From Serratia quinivorans (GTDB taxonomy: Bacteria > Pseudomonadota > Gammaproteobacteria > Enterobacterales > Enterobacteriaceae), in NCBI RefSeq assembly GCF_946227985.1, contig NZ_CAMKGL010000001.1, positions 558,001-622,000 of the forward strand: a stretch of DNA of 64,000 nt, given 5' to 3'. Both the position numbers and the translations under genes were made by a program. Below the pieces are notes generated by a model, which had not been told where the DNA came from, ran no database searches, and saw only the letters and a list, made by a program, of their open reading frames with translations. Positions 54,188-64,000 of this stretch are shown here, piece by piece; within the stretch, counting starts at the first letter, position 1, and the number at the start of each line of letters is the position of its first letter.

Positions 54188-54970
54188 CTAGGGGGTCATG
54201 CTGCCAATGACATCGGCCAGCCTGTCGAAGAACTCACCGAACAGGTGCTCACAAAACGGCGCCAGCATCGGCATCATCATGCCAATGGTCATAATGCCGA
54301 TGGTCATGGTGACCGGGAAGCCGATGACGAATACCGACAGTTGTGGCGTCATGCGGTTGAGCAGGCCGAGCGCCATATTCAGCGTCAGTAACAGGCAAAT
54401 CAGCGGCAGCGCCAACATCATGCCGTTGATGAAAATCAGCGAGCCGGCCTGGGTCAGTGCCAGAAAACCATTGCCGCTGAGCGGCTCGGCCTGGATAGGC
54501 AGGGTATGGAAGCTGTCGACCAGCAGGGAAATCAGCCACAGGTGGCCGTTAAAACTGAGGAACAACAGCATTGCCAGCAGGTTGAGCAGCCGCGCCAACA
54601 CCGGGGTGTTCGGCCCGCCGCCGGGGTCAAAGAAGGTGGCGAACGACAGACCCATCTGCATGCCGATCACTTCGCCTGCCAGGCGTATTGCCGCGAAAGC
54701 GAACTGCATGGTCAGCCCCAGCGCCACGCCGATCAGGATTTGCTGGGCGGCCAGCCATAGCCCGGCGGCGGAGAAAATAGGGACGGTGCTGACGGGCAAC
54801 CCTGGGGCGATCAGGATCACGATCAGTCCGCCCAGGCCAATCTTCACCTTCTTGCTGATTTGCTTTTCGCTGAACACCGGCGCGGTGCTGATCAGCGCCA
54901 GAATGCGCAGCAGCGGCCAGAAATATTGGCTAAGCCAGACGCCGAACTGCGCGCTGTCAAATGTGAGCAT
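54188..54970 (-). CDS. fliR: FliR, export gate membrane protein
   Basis: 260 residues with about six hydrophobic helices. Conserved: [78 protein letters not shown]. With FliP and FliQ it makes the helical core of the export gate. It starts two bases after the fliQ stop. Confidence 0.96.
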   Translation of the reverse strand: MLTFDSAQFGVWLSQYFWPLLRILALISTAPVFSEKQISKKVKIGLGGLIVILIAPGLPVSTVPIFSAAGLWLAAQQILIGVALGLTMQFAFAAIRLAGEVIGMQMGLSFATFFDPGGGPNTPVLARLLNLLAMLLFLSFNGHLWLISLLVDSFHTLPIQAEPLSGNGFLALTQAGSLIFINGMMLALPLICLLLTLNMALGLLNRMTPQLSVFVIGFPVTMTIGIMTIGMMMPMLAPFCEHLFGEFFDRLADVIGSMTP

Positions 54971-54972
54971 GG

Positions 54973-55242
54973 TTAACCAATCAGATTCGGCAGGTTGGTG
55001 AACAGCGTGCGCATATAGTCCAGCAGCAGGTTGAGCATCCAGGGGCCGGCAATCACGATGGTGGCGACCACCGCCAGAATTTTGGGGATAAACGACAGGG
55101 TCATTTCGTTGATCTGGGTGGCGGCTTGCAGCAGGCTGACCACCAGACCGCTGACCAGCGCGGCGAGCAGCATCGGGGCAGCCAGTGCCAGCGCCACCTT
55201 CATCGCTTCGGTGCCCAGCGCCATTACGGATTCAGGGGTCAT
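54973..55242 (-). CDS. fliQ: FliQ, export gate membrane protein
   Basis: 89 residues, the family size, forming a two-helix hairpin: [40 protein letters not shown] and a second helix [20 protein letters not shown]. It packs around the FliP5FliR1 core. It lies 12 bases after fliP. Confidence 0.96.
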   Translation of the reverse strand: MTPESVMALGTEAMKVALALAAPMLLAALVSGLVVSLLQAATQINEMTLSFIPKILAVVATIVIAGPWMLNLLLDYMRTLFTNLPNLIG

Positions 55243-55254
55243 CGGCGGCTCCGG

Positions 55255-56091
55255 TTATGAATAGAAACTTTGTGCCAGCGAGCCAAGCAGCAACTGCCAG
55301 CCATCCACCAACACAAACAACATCAGTTTGAACGGCAGCGAGATAGTTGCCGGGGGCACCATCATCATCCCCAACGCCATCAGCACGCTGGCGACCACCA
55401 GATCGATAATCAGGAACGGAATAAACACCGTGAAGCCAATTTGGAACGCGGTTTTCAGCTCGCTGGTGACGTAAGCCGGCAGCAGAATACGCATCGGCAC
55501 CGCTTCCGGCCCGGCCAGTGGCGGCAGGTTGGCGAGCTTGGCATACAGGGCCAAATCGGTTTCACGCGTCTGGCGCAGCATAAATTCGCGCAGCGGCTGC
55601 GAACCTTTATCCATTGCCACGTCCAGGCTGATTTTGTCCTGGCTGAACGGCAGGTAGGCATCTTGATAGACCTTGTCGAACACCGGCGACATGATAAAAA
55701 ATGTCAGGAACAGCGCCAGACCCAGCATCACCTGATTCGGTGGGGCAGACGGCGTTCCCAGCGCATTGCGCAGTAGCCCGAGCACGATGATGATGCGGGT
55801 GAAACTGGTCATCATCAGCAGCATCGCGGGCAGGAAACTGAGTGAGGTCAGCAGCACCAGCGTTTGCACCGGCAACGTCCAGCTTTGGCCGCCGCCCGCA
55901 AGTGGTTGGCTGATAAGTCCAGGCAACTGCGCGAAAGCCGCCGGGCTGATTAGCAGCAGGGCAACGGCAAAGAGGTATTTTCCCCTCACCCCGAGCCTCT
56001 CCCGACAGGAGAGGGGGAAGACGGCGACCTTCTGGCCATCCGCGCCGAGGGGGGCAATAGCCGGGAATGCTGATTGTTGAGTGTGAGTCAT
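55255..56091 (-). CDS. fliP: FliP, export gate protein with an unusual N-terminal extension
   Basis: 278 residues from the ATG at 56091 (ATGA overlap with fliO), about 33 longer than E. coli FliP. From residue 40 on it is a normal FliP: signal-like [73 protein letters not shown]. The extra residues include [13 protein letters not shown], encoded by a common palindromic repeat (55979-56019) lying in frame. A GTG at 55989, inside that repeat and with GGAGAGG six bases before it, would give a conventional signal peptide and 244 residues, so this is a credible alternative start. Confidence 0.95.
   Translation of the reverse strand: MTHTQQSAFPAIAPLGADGQKVAVFPLSCRERLGVRGKYLFAVALLLISPAAFAQLPGLISQPLAGGGQSWTLPVQTLVLLTSLSFLPAMLLMMTSFTRIIIVLGLLRNALGTPSAPPNQVMLGLALFLTFFIMSPVFDKVYQDAYLPFSQDKISLDVAMDKGSQPLREFMLRQTRETDLALYAKLANLPPLAGPEAVPMRILLPAYVTSELKTAFQIGFTVFIPFLIIDLVVASVLMALGMMMVPPATISLPFKLMLFVLVDGWQLLLGSLAQSFYS
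55979..56019. repeat. Palindromic repeat inside the fliP 5' coding region
   Basis: On the minus strand the element reads CCCCTCTCCTGTCGGGAGAG then GCTCGGGGTGAGGGGAAAA. The core is a 7-bp stem (CCTCTCC/GGAGAGG, 55996-56014). This CCCTCTCC-type sequence is a widespread intergenic repeat in proteobacteria, and finding it translated is unusual. It keeps the fliP frame open. Confidence 0.7.
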
Positions 56092-56498
56092 GCCGATTTT
56101 TCCGGACGTTTCAGAACTTTTTGCATCAGTTGGCGAAAATCAGCCGGTGTGGCGCTGTCGGTTGTGCGGCTATCTTGCGCTTGCGCAGGGACAGGCATGG
56201 TATGCAGCGGGGTGATTTGCTGGGCGGTGACGCCCAGTACCAGCAAGGTGTTGTCCACCTCGACCACCACCACGCGCTCACGCTGACCGACCTGGCAACT
56301 GGCCCGCAGGTTTAACAGTTTGCTGTTGCGTGCCTGTGGGGCGAACCCCAATCGGCGAAACAGCCAGCCCGCCAGCAGGATCAGCAGCAGGATCCCGCCA
56401 AGTGCGGTACTGACCTGTGTCAGCACCGAACCGGCCGGCAGTGCCGGGGTGGCGGGTTGCAAAGTGCCCTGGCCGGGCGCGGTGGCGTTTGGGTTCAT
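56088..56498 (-). CDS. fliO: FliO, export gate assembly factor
   Basis: 136 residues with a Pro/Ala-rich start, one membrane helix ([20 protein letters not shown]) and a conserved cytoplasmic segment ([37 protein letters not shown]). FliO helps form the FliP ring. Its ATG overlaps the fliN stop by one base and its TGA overlaps the fliP ATG. Confidence 0.93.
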   Translation of the reverse strand: MNPNATAPGQGTLQPATPALPAGSVLTQVSTALGGILLLILLAGWLFRRLGFAPQARNSKLLNLRASCQVGQRERVVVVEVDNTLLVLGVTAQQITPLHTMPVPAQAQDSRTTDSATPADFRQLMQKVLKRPEKSA

Positions 56499-56911
56499 CA
56501 GCGGCTCAGGCGGCGCATACGTTCGGATGGGGTAATGATGTCGGTGATGCGCACGCCGAACTTGTCGGCCACTACCACCACTTCGCCCTGGGCTATCAGA
56601 TAACCGTTGATCATGATATCCAGGGGTTCACCCGCCAACCCGTCCAACGCCACGACAGATCCCTGCGACAGGCGCAGCAGCTCCTTGATGGTCATTTTGG
56701 TGCGGCCCAGTTCGACGGTCAGTTTGACCGGGATATCCAGGATCAGATCGATATCCTGCAGGCTACCGCCGGCCTCCTGTGGTTCCAGCGATTTGAATAC
56801 CGCGTCGCTGGCAGAGGTTTTGTCGGTTGCTAGCTGTTCGTTAAACGCATCAGCCCACAGGTCGTCCACGGATTCCTTTCCTTCGCCAGACGGTTGCTTA
56901 GGATCACTCAT
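56498..56911 (-). CDS. fliN: FliN, C-ring switch protein
   Basis: 137 residues. The acidic N-terminus (EGKESVDDLWADAFNEQL) and the SpoA domain (IDLILDIPVKLTVELGRTKM, TIKELLRLSQGSVVALDGLA, GEPLDIMINGYLIAQGEVVV) are standard. It forms the base of the C ring with FliM and docks FliH. Start overlaps the fliM stop by four bases. Confidence 0.97.
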   Translation of the reverse strand: MSDPKQPSGEGKESVDDLWADAFNEQLATDKTSASDAVFKSLEPQEAGGSLQDIDLILDIPVKLTVELGRTKMTIKELLRLSQGSVVALDGLAGEPLDIMINGYLIAQGEVVVVADKFGVRITDIITPSERMRRLSR

Positions 56912-57909
56912 TTGGGCTGTTCCTCACTCAGAGCATTCAAAATAGGGTTAATCAAATGTTCAACACGCAGGGCGTACTGCCCGTTTAACGTGCCGTATTG
57001 GCTGGTCAGTACCGGTACGCCGTCCACGTGGGCGATCAGGCGATCCGGTTTATCAATCGGTAATACGTCACCCGGCTGCAGCTTCAGGATTTTTGACAGC
57101 CGCATCGGGATATCGACGAAGTTGGCAATCAGCTCCAGTTCGGAATGCTGCACCTGTTTCACCAGCGTTTCGCGCCAGTGGCTGTCTTCCTGCCGTGAGT
57201 TTTCCAGCGGTGGGTTGGTCAGCAGTTCGCGCAGCGGCTCGATCATCGCGAACGGAATACAGATGTTGAATTCACCGCTCAGCGCACCGATTTCCACCTG
57301 GAACGGAGTGGTAACCACAATGTCGTTCGGCGAGGTGGTGATATTGGTGAATTTCACCTGCATTTCGGCGCGCACGTATTCCACGTTGATCTTGTAAATC
57401 GCGCTCCAGGCGTCGCCGTAAGCATCCAGCGCCAGACGCAGCATGCGCTTGATCACCCGCTGTTCGGTGGGGGTGAATTCGCGGCCTTCCACTTTGGTCG
57501 GAAAGCGGCCGTCGCCACCGAACAGGTTATCGACCGCGATAAACACCAGGCTCGGGGCGAACACGAACAGCGCGGTACCGCGCAGCGGGTTCAGGTGCAC
57601 CAGGTTGAGATTGGTGGGCACCGGCAGGTTGCGGGCAAATTCGTGGTACGGCTGAATTTTGATCGGGCCGACGGTAATGTCCGGGCTGCGACGCAGCAGG
57701 TTGAATAACCCCATGCGGAACTGCCGGGCAAAACGTTCGTTGATGATTTCCAGCGCGTGCAGGCGCTCGCGCACCACGCGGCGCTGGGTGGTCGGATCGT
57801 ACGGCTTGACCTCGCTCTCGTTGCTGGTGACCGCGACGGGTTCATCTCCCGCGCTGTCGCCGTTGAGCAAGGCGTCGATCTCTGCCTGTGAAAGAATGCT
57901 GTCGCCCAT
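56908..57909 (-). CDS. fliM: FliM, C-ring switch protein and CheY-P receptor
   Basis: 333 residues. N-terminal CheY-P binding segment MGDSILSQAEIDALLNGDSA, the middle domain with the GGDG loop (VDNLFGGDGRFPTKVEGREF) that contacts FliG, and a C-terminal SpoA domain (LKLQPGDVLPIDKPDRLIAH). This is the output point of the chemotaxis pathway encoded earlier in the window. It lies five bases after fliL. Confidence 0.97.
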   Translation of the reverse strand: MGDSILSQAEIDALLNGDSAGDEPVAVTSNESEVKPYDPTTQRRVVRERLHALEIINERFARQFRMGLFNLLRRSPDITVGPIKIQPYHEFARNLPVPTNLNLVHLNPLRGTALFVFAPSLVFIAVDNLFGGDGRFPTKVEGREFTPTEQRVIKRMLRLALDAYGDAWSAIYKINVEYVRAEMQVKFTNITTSPNDIVVTTPFQVEIGALSGEFNICIPFAMIEPLRELLTNPPLENSRQEDSHWRETLVKQVQHSELELIANFVDIPMRLSKILKLQPGDVLPIDKPDRLIAHVDGVPVLTSQYGTLNGQYALRVEHLINPILNALSEEQPK

Positions 57910-57914
57910 AGTGG

Positions 57915-58400
57915 TTACCGCAGTATGAAGGCGGTGAACAGCACGTCGCTGACCACCTGCTTCGGTTGTCCTTTAACCAGCGGCGGGCTAAGTACGTCCT
58001 TAATCTGCGCCACCAATTGCTGTTTCCCTTGTTCACTGCTCAACTGGCCCGCTTCCTGACGGGACAGCAGCATCAGCAGACGGCTACGCACCTCCGGCAG
58101 AAAATCGTTCAGTTGGCGGCGGGTGTTCTCGTCCGGCAAGCGTAATGTCAGGCCGATATACAACACGCGATCGGGGTTGTTATCCGGCGTCATCAGATTG
58201 ACGGTAAAGGTGTCCAGCGGCATAAACACCGGCGCGGCCGGCGGTTGCGGCTTGTCTGCGGGTTGTGCGCCGCTCTGGTGCTGTTTGAGCTGCCACCAGC
58301 TGTAGCCGGCTGCGCCGCAGGCGACCAGGGTAATCAACACCAGCAGATAAGCCAGTAACGGACGTTTTTTTGAGGCTGTTGGAAGGGAGTTCTGAGACAT
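57915..58400 (-). CDS. fliL: FliL, stator-associated membrane protein
   Basis: 161 residues. One membrane helix ([20 protein letters not shown]) with a short cytoplasmic N-terminus and a stomatin-like periplasmic domain ([56 protein letters not shown]). It surrounds MotAB stators and supports torque at high load. The 136 bases before it separate it from fliK and should contain a class 2 promoter. Confidence 0.95.
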   Translation of the reverse strand: MSQNSLPTASKKRPLLAYLLVLITLVACGAAGYSWWQLKQHQSGAQPADKPQPPAAPVFMPLDTFTVNLMTPDNNPDRVLYIGLTLRLPDENTRRQLNDFLPEVRSRLLMLLSRQEAGQLSSEQGKQQLVAQIKDVLSPPLVKGQPKQVVSDVLFTAFILR

Positions 58401-58536
58401 TGCTAAGCCAAATTCCTGTTTTCTGCGTACATGAAAACCGCACGCATGACATGTAGCGCTATTATCCCGTCTATTCCGGCGTGCAATAGCCAGAATAGGC
58501 GGGGAAAAGCGTGCCAGCTTGGACGTTTGCGGTCAG

Positions 58537-59757
58537 TCAGGCGAAAATATCAACGCCGCTGACGGCCCGAGCCATCGCCTGCAATGCCTGTGGAGCACTG
58601 AGGGCCTCTGCGGGCGGTTCGCTGCCGACGTGGCTATCGCGATAACCTGGTTGGCCCTGTTGCCCGGCGTTCTGTTGTTGCGCCTGTTGCCCCTGTGGCA
58701 TGGACTCACTGCCGACGCTGCTTTGTCCCAGGTTGATACCGTTCTCTGCCAGCGCATGGCGCAGTTGCGGCATGGCGGCTTCCACGGCGGCACGCACCTG
58801 ACCGTGGGCGGAGGCAATGTGCAACTGCGCCTGGCTGTCATCGAGCTTGAGGGTGATCTGCAATGCCCCCAGCTCCTGCGGATGCAGGCGCAGTTCTGCG
58901 CTTTGTTGGCCGTTACGATGGAACATCAGTACCTGCTGATTCAACGCCTGTTGCCACTCGGGGCTGCCAAGCTGAGCATTTAGCTGCGGTGTCGGCGGGG
59001 CGGTGACCAGCGAAGACGCTGGAGCGGCTGCCACCGTCGGGCTGGAGACTGGCGGTGCCATCAGGTGATTGACCGGTGCCGGCGTATCGGCGCTGAATTT
59101 CAACGCGGTAGCATCCGGCTTATCGGTTGCCGCCGTCTGTTGCGGCGCGTCGCCGCGGCTTTCCATACTGAGAGGATCTTTACTCAGGGTCGCCGGGTTT
59201 TTCTTTGTGTCTGCTATCGGACTGCCAGATGCGTCCAAGGGTCGGTTCAGCGTGGCGCTCAGCATAGCTGCAGGCTGTGTCGTACCCGGTTCGCCTTCCA
59301 TGCTCAGTTCTCCGGCGCCCGTCGCGGTGGCCGGTATCACCGGCGTTACGGCGTTCGGTAGCATGGCGAACAGCGCCTGTAAGGTGGCCGCGTCGATTTC
59401 ACCGGCGGGGCGCAGGGCCGTATTTTCCGCCGTTTGATCTTTCAGCGGATCTTCACCCGGCGCGACGGCCGCCTGCTGACCGCTGCTTGATAGCGAAGGT
59501 GCCAAAAGCCCATCAGGTTCGCCGAAGGTGGCCAGTAGCTGGGTTAGCTGGTTGCGGCTCAGCGGCGCGGAGTTCTCGTCTGCGCTCAGTGTCATCGGCG
59601 ACAGCTTGCCTGCAGCCTTATCGGCCGGAAGCACACGTGCACCGAGCAGTTGAGCAAAGGAGGATGAAAGGGAGGATTCATCCAGCGGCAACGGCGCGTC
59701 CGGCAGTAATCCGCTGTCGCCTGGGCTCGACATACCGGGCAATAGGTTGAGGTTCAT
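58537..59757 (-). CDS. fliK: FliK, hook-length control protein
   Basis: 406 residues. The first two thirds are a low-complexity Ala/Pro/Ser/Thr-rich ruler. The conserved C-terminal domain (about 265-350) contains WQQALNQQVLMFHRNGQQSA, ELRLHPQELGALQITLKLDD and a Gln-rich tail. It measures hook length and triggers FlhB switching. Its ATG overlaps the fliJ stop by four bases. Confidence 0.94.
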   Translation of the reverse strand: MNLNLLPGMSSPGDSGLLPDAPLPLDESSLSSSFAQLLGARVLPADKAAGKLSPMTLSADENSAPLSRNQLTQLLATFGEPDGLLAPSLSSSGQQAAVAPGEDPLKDQTAENTALRPAGEIDAATLQALFAMLPNAVTPVIPATATGAGELSMEGEPGTTQPAAMLSATLNRPLDASGSPIADTKKNPATLSKDPLSMESRGDAPQQTAATDKPDATALKFSADTPAPVNHLMAPPVSSPTVAAAPASSLVTAPPTPQLNAQLGSPEWQQALNQQVLMFHRNGQQSAELRLHPQELGALQITLKLDDSQAQLHIASAHGQVRAAVEAAMPQLRHALAENGINLGQSSVGSESMPQGQQAQQQNAGQQGQPGYRDSHVGSEPPAEALSAPQALQAMARAVSGVDIFA

Positions 59758-60200
59758 GGGTGGATATTCCTTTGTGCACTGCGTTGAGCAAACTCATCCA
59801 TCAGTTTTTGATCCCGTTTATTCTCCAACTGCAGCTGCGCACTTTGGGCACGGGTATGCAGGGTTTCGAAGGCATTCAGCCGTTGCTGTTTGTCCTGCCA
59901 GTGTTTCACCGCGCTCTCGACCTTTTGTCCCCACTGCGTCAGTTGCTGGCGATGCTGGGTGATGGCCTGCTCCAGCGTGCCGATAAACTGCTGATAGTTC
60001 TGCCAGTTGGACGATTCCATGCCGCCGCTCAGTTGATTATTCAGCTTCAGGCGGTACTCATCCTGATAATTGAGCAGCATGGAAAGCTGCTGCTCTGCCG
60101 CCTGCTGTGCCTTGCGCACCTGACCCAACTGCTGCGTCGCCTGTTCTACTGCGTCCTGCGCCAAATCGCGCAGGGTAATCAGGGGAGACTGTGATTTCAT
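59754..60200 (-). CDS. fliJ: FliJ, export ATPase stalk protein
   Basis: 148 residues, almost wholly coiled coil (LRDLAQDAVEQATQQLGQVR, KAQQAAEQQLSMLLNYQDEY, QLENKRDQKLMDEFAQRSAQ). FliJ fits in the FliI hexamer like the gamma stalk of F1 ATPase and contacts FlhA. It begins 22 bases after fliI. Confidence 0.95.
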   Translation of the reverse strand: MKSQSPLITLRDLAQDAVEQATQQLGQVRKAQQAAEQQLSMLLNYQDEYRLKLNNQLSGGMESSNWQNYQQFIGTLEQAITQHRQQLTQWGQKVESAVKHWQDKQQRLNAFETLHTRAQSAQLQLENKRDQKLMDEFAQRSAQRNIHP

Positions 60201-60222
60201 CGGATTTTCGCCTTTGGTGACG

Positions 60223-61584
60223 TTAAACGATCAACTGCTGTAACTGTTGGCAGGCGTCGTCATAACCGCTGCGTTCAAAAATGCCCTGTTGCAGATAGGC
60301 TTCCATTTGCGGGTACAGCGCCATCGCCTTGTCCAGCAAAGGATCGCTGCCTGAGACGTAGGCGCCGACGCTGATCAAATCGCGGTTGCGTTGATAGCTG
60401 GCCAGCATCTGTTTGAAGTTACGTACCCGGCGGTAATGTTCCTCATCGATCAGTGACGTCATGGCTCGGCTGATTGAGGCTTCAATGTCGATTGCCGGGT
60501 AGTGACCGGCTTCCGCCAGCCGTCGCGACAGCACCACGTGACCATCGAGGATGGCGCGCGCCGAGTCGGCAATCGGATCCTGCTGATCATCGCCTTCGGT
60601 CAGTACGGTATAGAAGGCGGTAATGGAACCGCCACCGCTGATGCCATTGCCCGCGCGTTCCACCAGCGCAGGTAACTTGGCGAACACTGACGGTGGATAG
60701 CCTTTGGTAGCCGGCGGTTCGCCGATGGCCAGGGCAATCTCACGCTGCGCCATGGCATAACGGGTCAGCGAGTCCATAATCAGCAGCACGTGCTGACCGC
60801 GATCGCGGAAGTCTTCGGCGATACGCGTGGCATAGGCTGCTCCCTGCATGCGCAGCAGCGGCGAGACGTCTGCCGGCGCGGCAATCACTACCGAGCGTGC
60901 CCGGCCTTCGGGGCCGAGGATATTTTCGATAAAGTCTTTGACCTCGCGACCGCGTTCGCCGATCAGTCCGACGACAATCACGTCGGCCTGGGTGTAACGC
61001 GCCATCATGCCCAGCAGCACGCTTTTACCGACGCCGGAGCCGGCGAACAGTCCCATGCGCTGGCCACGGCCGACGGTTAACAGACCATTAATGGTGCGGA
61101 CGCCGACGTCCAGGACCTGTTCGATCGGCGTACGCTGCAACGGATTGAACGGGGCGGTGATTAGCGGCGCACGATAGCCGGTTTCCGGTGCGGGCAGGCC
61201 GTCGAGCGGTTTGGCGCTGCCGTCCAGCACCCGCCCCAGCAGTGCCGGGCCGAGCGGCAGCTGTTTGCTGGCGCTTTGCCCTTCCGGTGAGACGCGGGCA
61301 TAAACCCGTGCGCCGGGCACAATGCCTTCCACTTCTTCCAGCGGCATCAGGAACAGTCGCTGGCCGTTAAAACCGACCACTTCGCTCTCGACTTCCTGCA
61401 CTTCACCGCCGTCGTGACGTTCGATCAGGCAGGTCGCGCCGATCGGCAGTTGCAGCCCGGTGGCTTCCAGTACCAGCCCGGTAGCCCGCGTCAGGCGGCC
61501 GTAACGACGAACCGTCGGTGCGTGTGCGATGCGTTTTTCCAACGTATCCAGTGAGGTCAGCCAGCGGCCGAGTCGAAGCGTCAT
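60223..61584 (-). CDS. fliI: FliI, flagellar export ATPase
   Basis: 453 residues. Walker A AGSGVGKS (181-188), Walker [20 protein letters not shown], and the FDRIS-like [17 protein letters not shown] region are intact, with high identity to the E. coli protein. It is related to F1-beta and hydrolyses ATP to help unfold and deliver export substrates. FliH binds its N-terminus. TAATG overlap with fliH. Confidence 0.98.
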   Translation of the reverse strand: MTLRLGRWLTSLDTLEKRIAHAPTVRRYGRLTRATGLVLEATGLQLPIGATCLIERHDGGEVQEVESEVVGFNGQRLFLMPLEEVEGIVPGARVYARVSPEGQSASKQLPLGPALLGRVLDGSAKPLDGLPAPETGYRAPLITAPFNPLQRTPIEQVLDVGVRTINGLLTVGRGQRMGLFAGSGVGKSVLLGMMARYTQADVIVVGLIGERGREVKDFIENILGPEGRARSVVIAAPADVSPLLRMQGAAYATRIAEDFRDRGQHVLLIMDSLTRYAMAQREIALAIGEPPATKGYPPSVFAKLPALVERAGNGISGGGSITAFYTVLTEGDDQQDPIADSARAILDGHVVLSRRLAEAGHYPAIDIEASISRAMTSLIDEEHYRRVRNFKQMLASYQRNRDLISVGAYVSGSDPLLDKAMALYPQMEAYLQQGIFERSGYDDACQQLQQLIV

Positions 61585-62288
61585 TACACTTCTCCCGGAG
61601 CCGCCAGGCGGCAGAGTTCGTGCCAGCGGGTCGCCAGACTGGCGTCGAGGTCGCCTTCATCGGCGCTGACCTTGCAACCGCCAGGGTGCAGTTGCCCATC
61701 GGCCAGCAGCCGCCAGCCGTGCAGGCCGAGTGTCGCCCCCAGCTGTTGTTCAATACGCTGATAATCATCCGGATGTACGCGCAACTGGAGTTTGCCGCTG
61801 AACATCGGCTCCTGCTGGATCAGCTGCTGTATCTGCGCCAGCAGGGCGGTGCCGTCACACACCGGTGGTTGACCGAGCACCTGTTTGGCGGCGGTCAATG
61901 CCAACTGCATCAGGCGTGAAGCGATCACGCTGTCCAGCGCGTCCAGCGTATGCTGGAATTCAGTCACCAGCTGTTGCCAATGGGCGGTCAGCGGTTGTTG
62001 TTGCTGTTGCGCCTCCAGCAAGCCCTGTTGACGGCCTTCTTCCATGCCGGCCTGGAACCCGGCTTCGTAACCTTTTTGCTGGCCGTCGGCATAGCCCAAC
62101 TGTTGGCCTTGCTGCTCTGCCTGCAGGCGCAATTGGGCCAATTGCTGTTCTTGAACCACAGAGTCATCCAGTGGTGTGCCGAAAGATTCCACTGGCGGTA
62201 ACGGCAGCGGCTCGACCACCGCTTTCGGCTCGGTCAGGTCTTTGAGGGACCATGGCTGCCAGGGCAGGGCGTTAATGCGATCAGACAT
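61584..62288 (-). CDS. fliH: FliH, export ATPase stator/regulator
   Basis: 234 residues from the ATG at 62288, eight bases inside fliG as in E. coli. A start five codons earlier is unlikely. The N-terminal Trp-containing LPWQPWSL segment docks to FliN and FlhA. A Gln/Gly coiled region with GxxxG-like repeats ([20 protein letters not shown]) precedes the C-terminal FliI-binding part ([38 protein letters not shown]). Confidence 0.95.
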   Translation of the reverse strand: MSDRINALPWQPWSLKDLTEPKAVVEPLPLPPVESFGTPLDDSVVQEQQLAQLRLQAEQQGQQLGYADGQQKGYEAGFQAGMEEGRQQGLLEAQQQQQPLTAHWQQLVTEFQHTLDALDSVIASRLMQLALTAAKQVLGQPPVCDGTALLAQIQQLIQQEPMFSGKLQLRVHPDDYQRIEQQLGATLGLHGWRLLADGQLHPGGCKVSADEGDLDASLATRWHELCRLAAPGEV

Positions 62289-63273
62289 AGGTGTCCTCGC
62301 CACCGCCGATAATCATTTCGCCGCTTTCCGCCAAACGACGGACGACCAGCAGGATGGCTTTCTGTTCGTTCTCTACCTGCGACATGCGTACCGGGCCACG
62401 GTTGGCCAGGTCGTCGCGCAGAATATCGGCGGCGCGTTGCGACATATTCTTGAGGAACTTCTCGCGCAGCGGCTGTTCCGCGCCTTTGAGCGCCACCAGC
62501 AAGGATTCGCCTTCCACTTCCTGCAACAGGCGCTGGATGCTGCGGTCGTCGACCTCCACCAGGTTTTCGAACAGGAACATTTCGTCGATGATCTTCTGTG
62601 CCAGCTCGCCGTCGTATTCGCGCATGGCGTCGATAACCGCTTCTTCCTGCTGAGTTTTCATCAGGTTGATTATCTCGGCTGCGGTGCGTACCCCGCCCAT
62701 TTTGCTGCGCTTGAGGTTCTGGCCGTCGAGCAGGTTGTTCAGCACTTCGGTCAGTTCCGCCAGCGCTGCCGGTTGCACGCCGCCGAAGGTAGCGATACGC
62801 AGCATCACGTCGTTGCGCAGGCGTTCGTCGAACAGCGCCAAAATATCCGCCGCCTGGCCACGCTTCAGGTGGACCAGAATGGTGGCGATGATTTGCGGGT
62901 GTTCGTCGCGGATCAGATCGGCGGCGCTCATCGGCTCCATAAAGTTGAGCGTTTCCATGCCGGTGGTGGTCTCGCGGGATTCGAGAATATCCTCCAACAG
63001 GCTGGCGGCACGCTCTTCGCCCAGCGCCTTAACCAGCACCGAACGCAGATAGTCGCTGGCGTTGACGCTCAGTGCCGCATATTGTTCGGCGTCATCTTCA
63101 AATTCGCGCAGTATTTCATTCAGTTGTTTGTGCGATACCTGGCTCATGCTGGCCATGGTGCCGCTCAACTGCTGGACTTCGCGCGAGGAGAGGTGTTTGA
63201 ACACCTCGGCGGCGCGATCTTCACCCAAGGTCATCAGCAGGATGGCGCTTTTTTCGGTTCCGGTCAGACTCAT
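62281..63273 (-). CDS. fliG: FliG, rotor torque and switch protein
   Basis: 330 residues from the ATG at 63273, which overlaps the fliF stop (ATGA). A frame start six codons upstream lies inside fliF. N-domain for FliF ([20 protein letters not shown]), the middle EHPQ motif ([20 protein letters not shown]), and the C-terminal charged torque helix ([40 protein letters not shown]) are highly conserved. Confidence 0.98.
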   Translation of the reverse strand: MSLTGTEKSAILLMTLGEDRAAEVFKHLSSREVQQLSGTMASMSQVSHKQLNEILREFEDDAEQYAALSVNASDYLRSVLVKALGEERAASLLEDILESRETTTGMETLNFMEPMSAADLIRDEHPQIIATILVHLKRGQAADILALFDERLRNDVMLRIATFGGVQPAALAELTEVLNNLLDGQNLKRSKMGGVRTAAEIINLMKTQQEEAVIDAMREYDGELAQKIIDEMFLFENLVEVDDRSIQRLLQEVEGESLLVALKGAEQPLREKFLKNMSQRAADILRDDLANRGPVRMSQVENEQKAILLVVRRLAESGEMIIGGGEDTYV

Positions 63274-64000
63274 AATTCGTTGCTCATCCATTGGCGGATT
63301 ACCAGAGCGACCACGCGTGGGTCTTTATCAGCCAGATCGCGGATCCGCTGGCTCTGGACTTCTGCACTGACGCGCTGTTGTGATTTACGGTGCTGCGCCA
63401 GCTCCTCATTACTCTGTTTATTGCTCTCTGCCGGTTTGGCCATTGGCGTATTGGCGGCGGCGATAGCGGCTTTTTGTGCTGCCTGACGGTTTTGCAACTG
63501 CGGACGGACCAGTTTGCGCCATAGCAACCAGCCGACCAGCAGAACCAACAGATAGCGACCGGCGTCGAACAGACGATCGATAAACGCCTGACTTTGCCAG
63601 AACGGCAACTCACCGCCGGTGACTTCGTTATCGGTAAACGGCGTGTTGACCACGTTGAGCGTGTCGCCGCGGGTGCTGGAGAAGCCCATGGACTCGCGCA
63701 CCAGTGATTCGATCTGCGCCAGCTGCTCTTTACTCATCGGCAGCGGTTTGCCGTCTTTATCGGTACCGCGATAGTTAACCACCACCGCCACCGACAACCG
63801 CTGGACCGTCCCGGCTTTTTGCTGGGTATGGCGAATGGTGCGATCGACTTCGTAGTTGGTGGTTTCATCCAGGCGGGAATTTTGCGGCCCCGAGGCTGCG
63901 CTGCGGGTTGCCGCGGCATTGGACTGGGGGGCGTTGGCGTTGGCGTTGTTGCCGGTGGCCGCCGGTTTGGCGGTTTCAATGGGTGCGGTCGCCGGTGCGC
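63270..64000 (-). CDS. fliF: FliF, MS-ring protein, C-terminal part only
   Basis: The frame is open from the right edge to a stop at 63270, giving about 243 C-terminal residues of a protein near 560. Seen are the linker rich in Ala/Asn/Pro, [20 protein letters not shown] and [15 protein letters not shown], the second membrane helix ([20 protein letters not shown]) and the FliG-binding tail ([20 protein letters not shown]). The start and the first membrane helix lie beyond the window. Confidence 0.95.
   Translation of the reverse strand, partial: APATAPIETAKPAATGNNANANAPQSNAAATRSAASGPQNSRLDETTNYEVDRTIRHTQQKAGTVQRLSVAVVVNYRGTDKDGKPLPMSKEQLAQIESLVRESMGFSSTRGDTLNVVNTPFTDNEVTGGELPFWQSQAFIDRLFDAGRYLLVLLVGWLLWRKLVRPQLQNRQAAQKAAIAAANTPMAKPAESNKQSNEELAQHRKSQQRVSAEVQSQRIRDLADKDPRVVALVIRQWMSNEL

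Noticed and set aside
62176-63486. A 436-residue plus-strand open frame
   Set aside because: Antisense to fliG and neighbours; the real genes are unmistakable.

Overview
The window looks like chromosome of a Serratia-type gamma-proteobacterium (order Enterobacterales). The inference rests on enterobacterial FlhD, FlhC, CheY, FliG and FliI proteins, on ERIC repeats whose core matches the classical ERIC2 primer sequence, and on a type VI secretion (T6SS) locus carrying a Tae4/Tai4 effector-immunity pair of the kind known from Serratia. The species cannot be fixed from the sequence alone.

Region 1 (1-18846, all minus strand) is most of a T6SS locus, read from a lipoprotein and tssJ through tssK, tssL, tssM, tagF, tssA, tssB, tssC, tae4, tai4, hcp, fha, pppA, an unrecognised periplasmic protein gene, tagJ and tssE to tssF, which runs off the left edge. 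tssG, tssH (clpV), vgrG and ppkA are not in the window. The locus combines sheath and baseplate genes, a membrane complex, phosphorylation-type control genes (pppA, fha, tagF) and a peptidoglycan amidase with its immunity protein.

Region 2 (18847-23617) is a decayed and regulatory spacer. It holds a frameshifted stub of a DUF2169-type gene, a multiply frameshifted pyroglutamyl-peptidase (pcp) relic, intact genes for a CurA-type oxidoreductase, UspC and an Hha/YmoA-like protein, and a long AT-rich flhDC control region with a consensus CRP site, a recognisable promoter and an RcsAB-like box.

Region 3 (23618-40442, plus strand) is the flagellar master regulator and chemotaxis block: flhDC, motAB, cheA, cheW, tsr, a tap-like receptor, cheR, cheB, cheY, cheZ, flhB, flhA, flhE. 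A vapBC-type toxin-antitoxin module sits between cheZ and flhB.

Region 4 (40447-53601) holds a solitary HTH antitoxin-like gene, flgN-flgM-flgA (minus) and flgB to flgL (plus). Region 5 (53689-64000, minus) holds a 43-codon basic small ORF, then fliR, Q, P, O, N, M, L, K, J, I, H, G and the 3' part of fliF. Hook, rod, ring, export and switch genes are therefore almost complete, while fliC, fliD, fliA and fliE lie outside.

Four near-consensus sigma-28 (FliA) promoters with exact 11-base spacers are visible: inside flhC for motA, before tsr, before flgM and before flgK. Several palindromic repeat families lie between flagellar genes: three ERIC elements (one with a palindromic insert), one ERIC-like relative, a chain of five hairpins before flgK, a short inverted-repeat pair, and a repeat lying inside the fliP reading frame. 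I found no tRNA, rRNA, insertion sequence or CRISPR array, and nothing that clearly makes up a wholly new system. The least explained items are the hairpin chain, the repeat-derived alternative fliP start, the small basic ORF and the orphan T6SS periplasmic protein.
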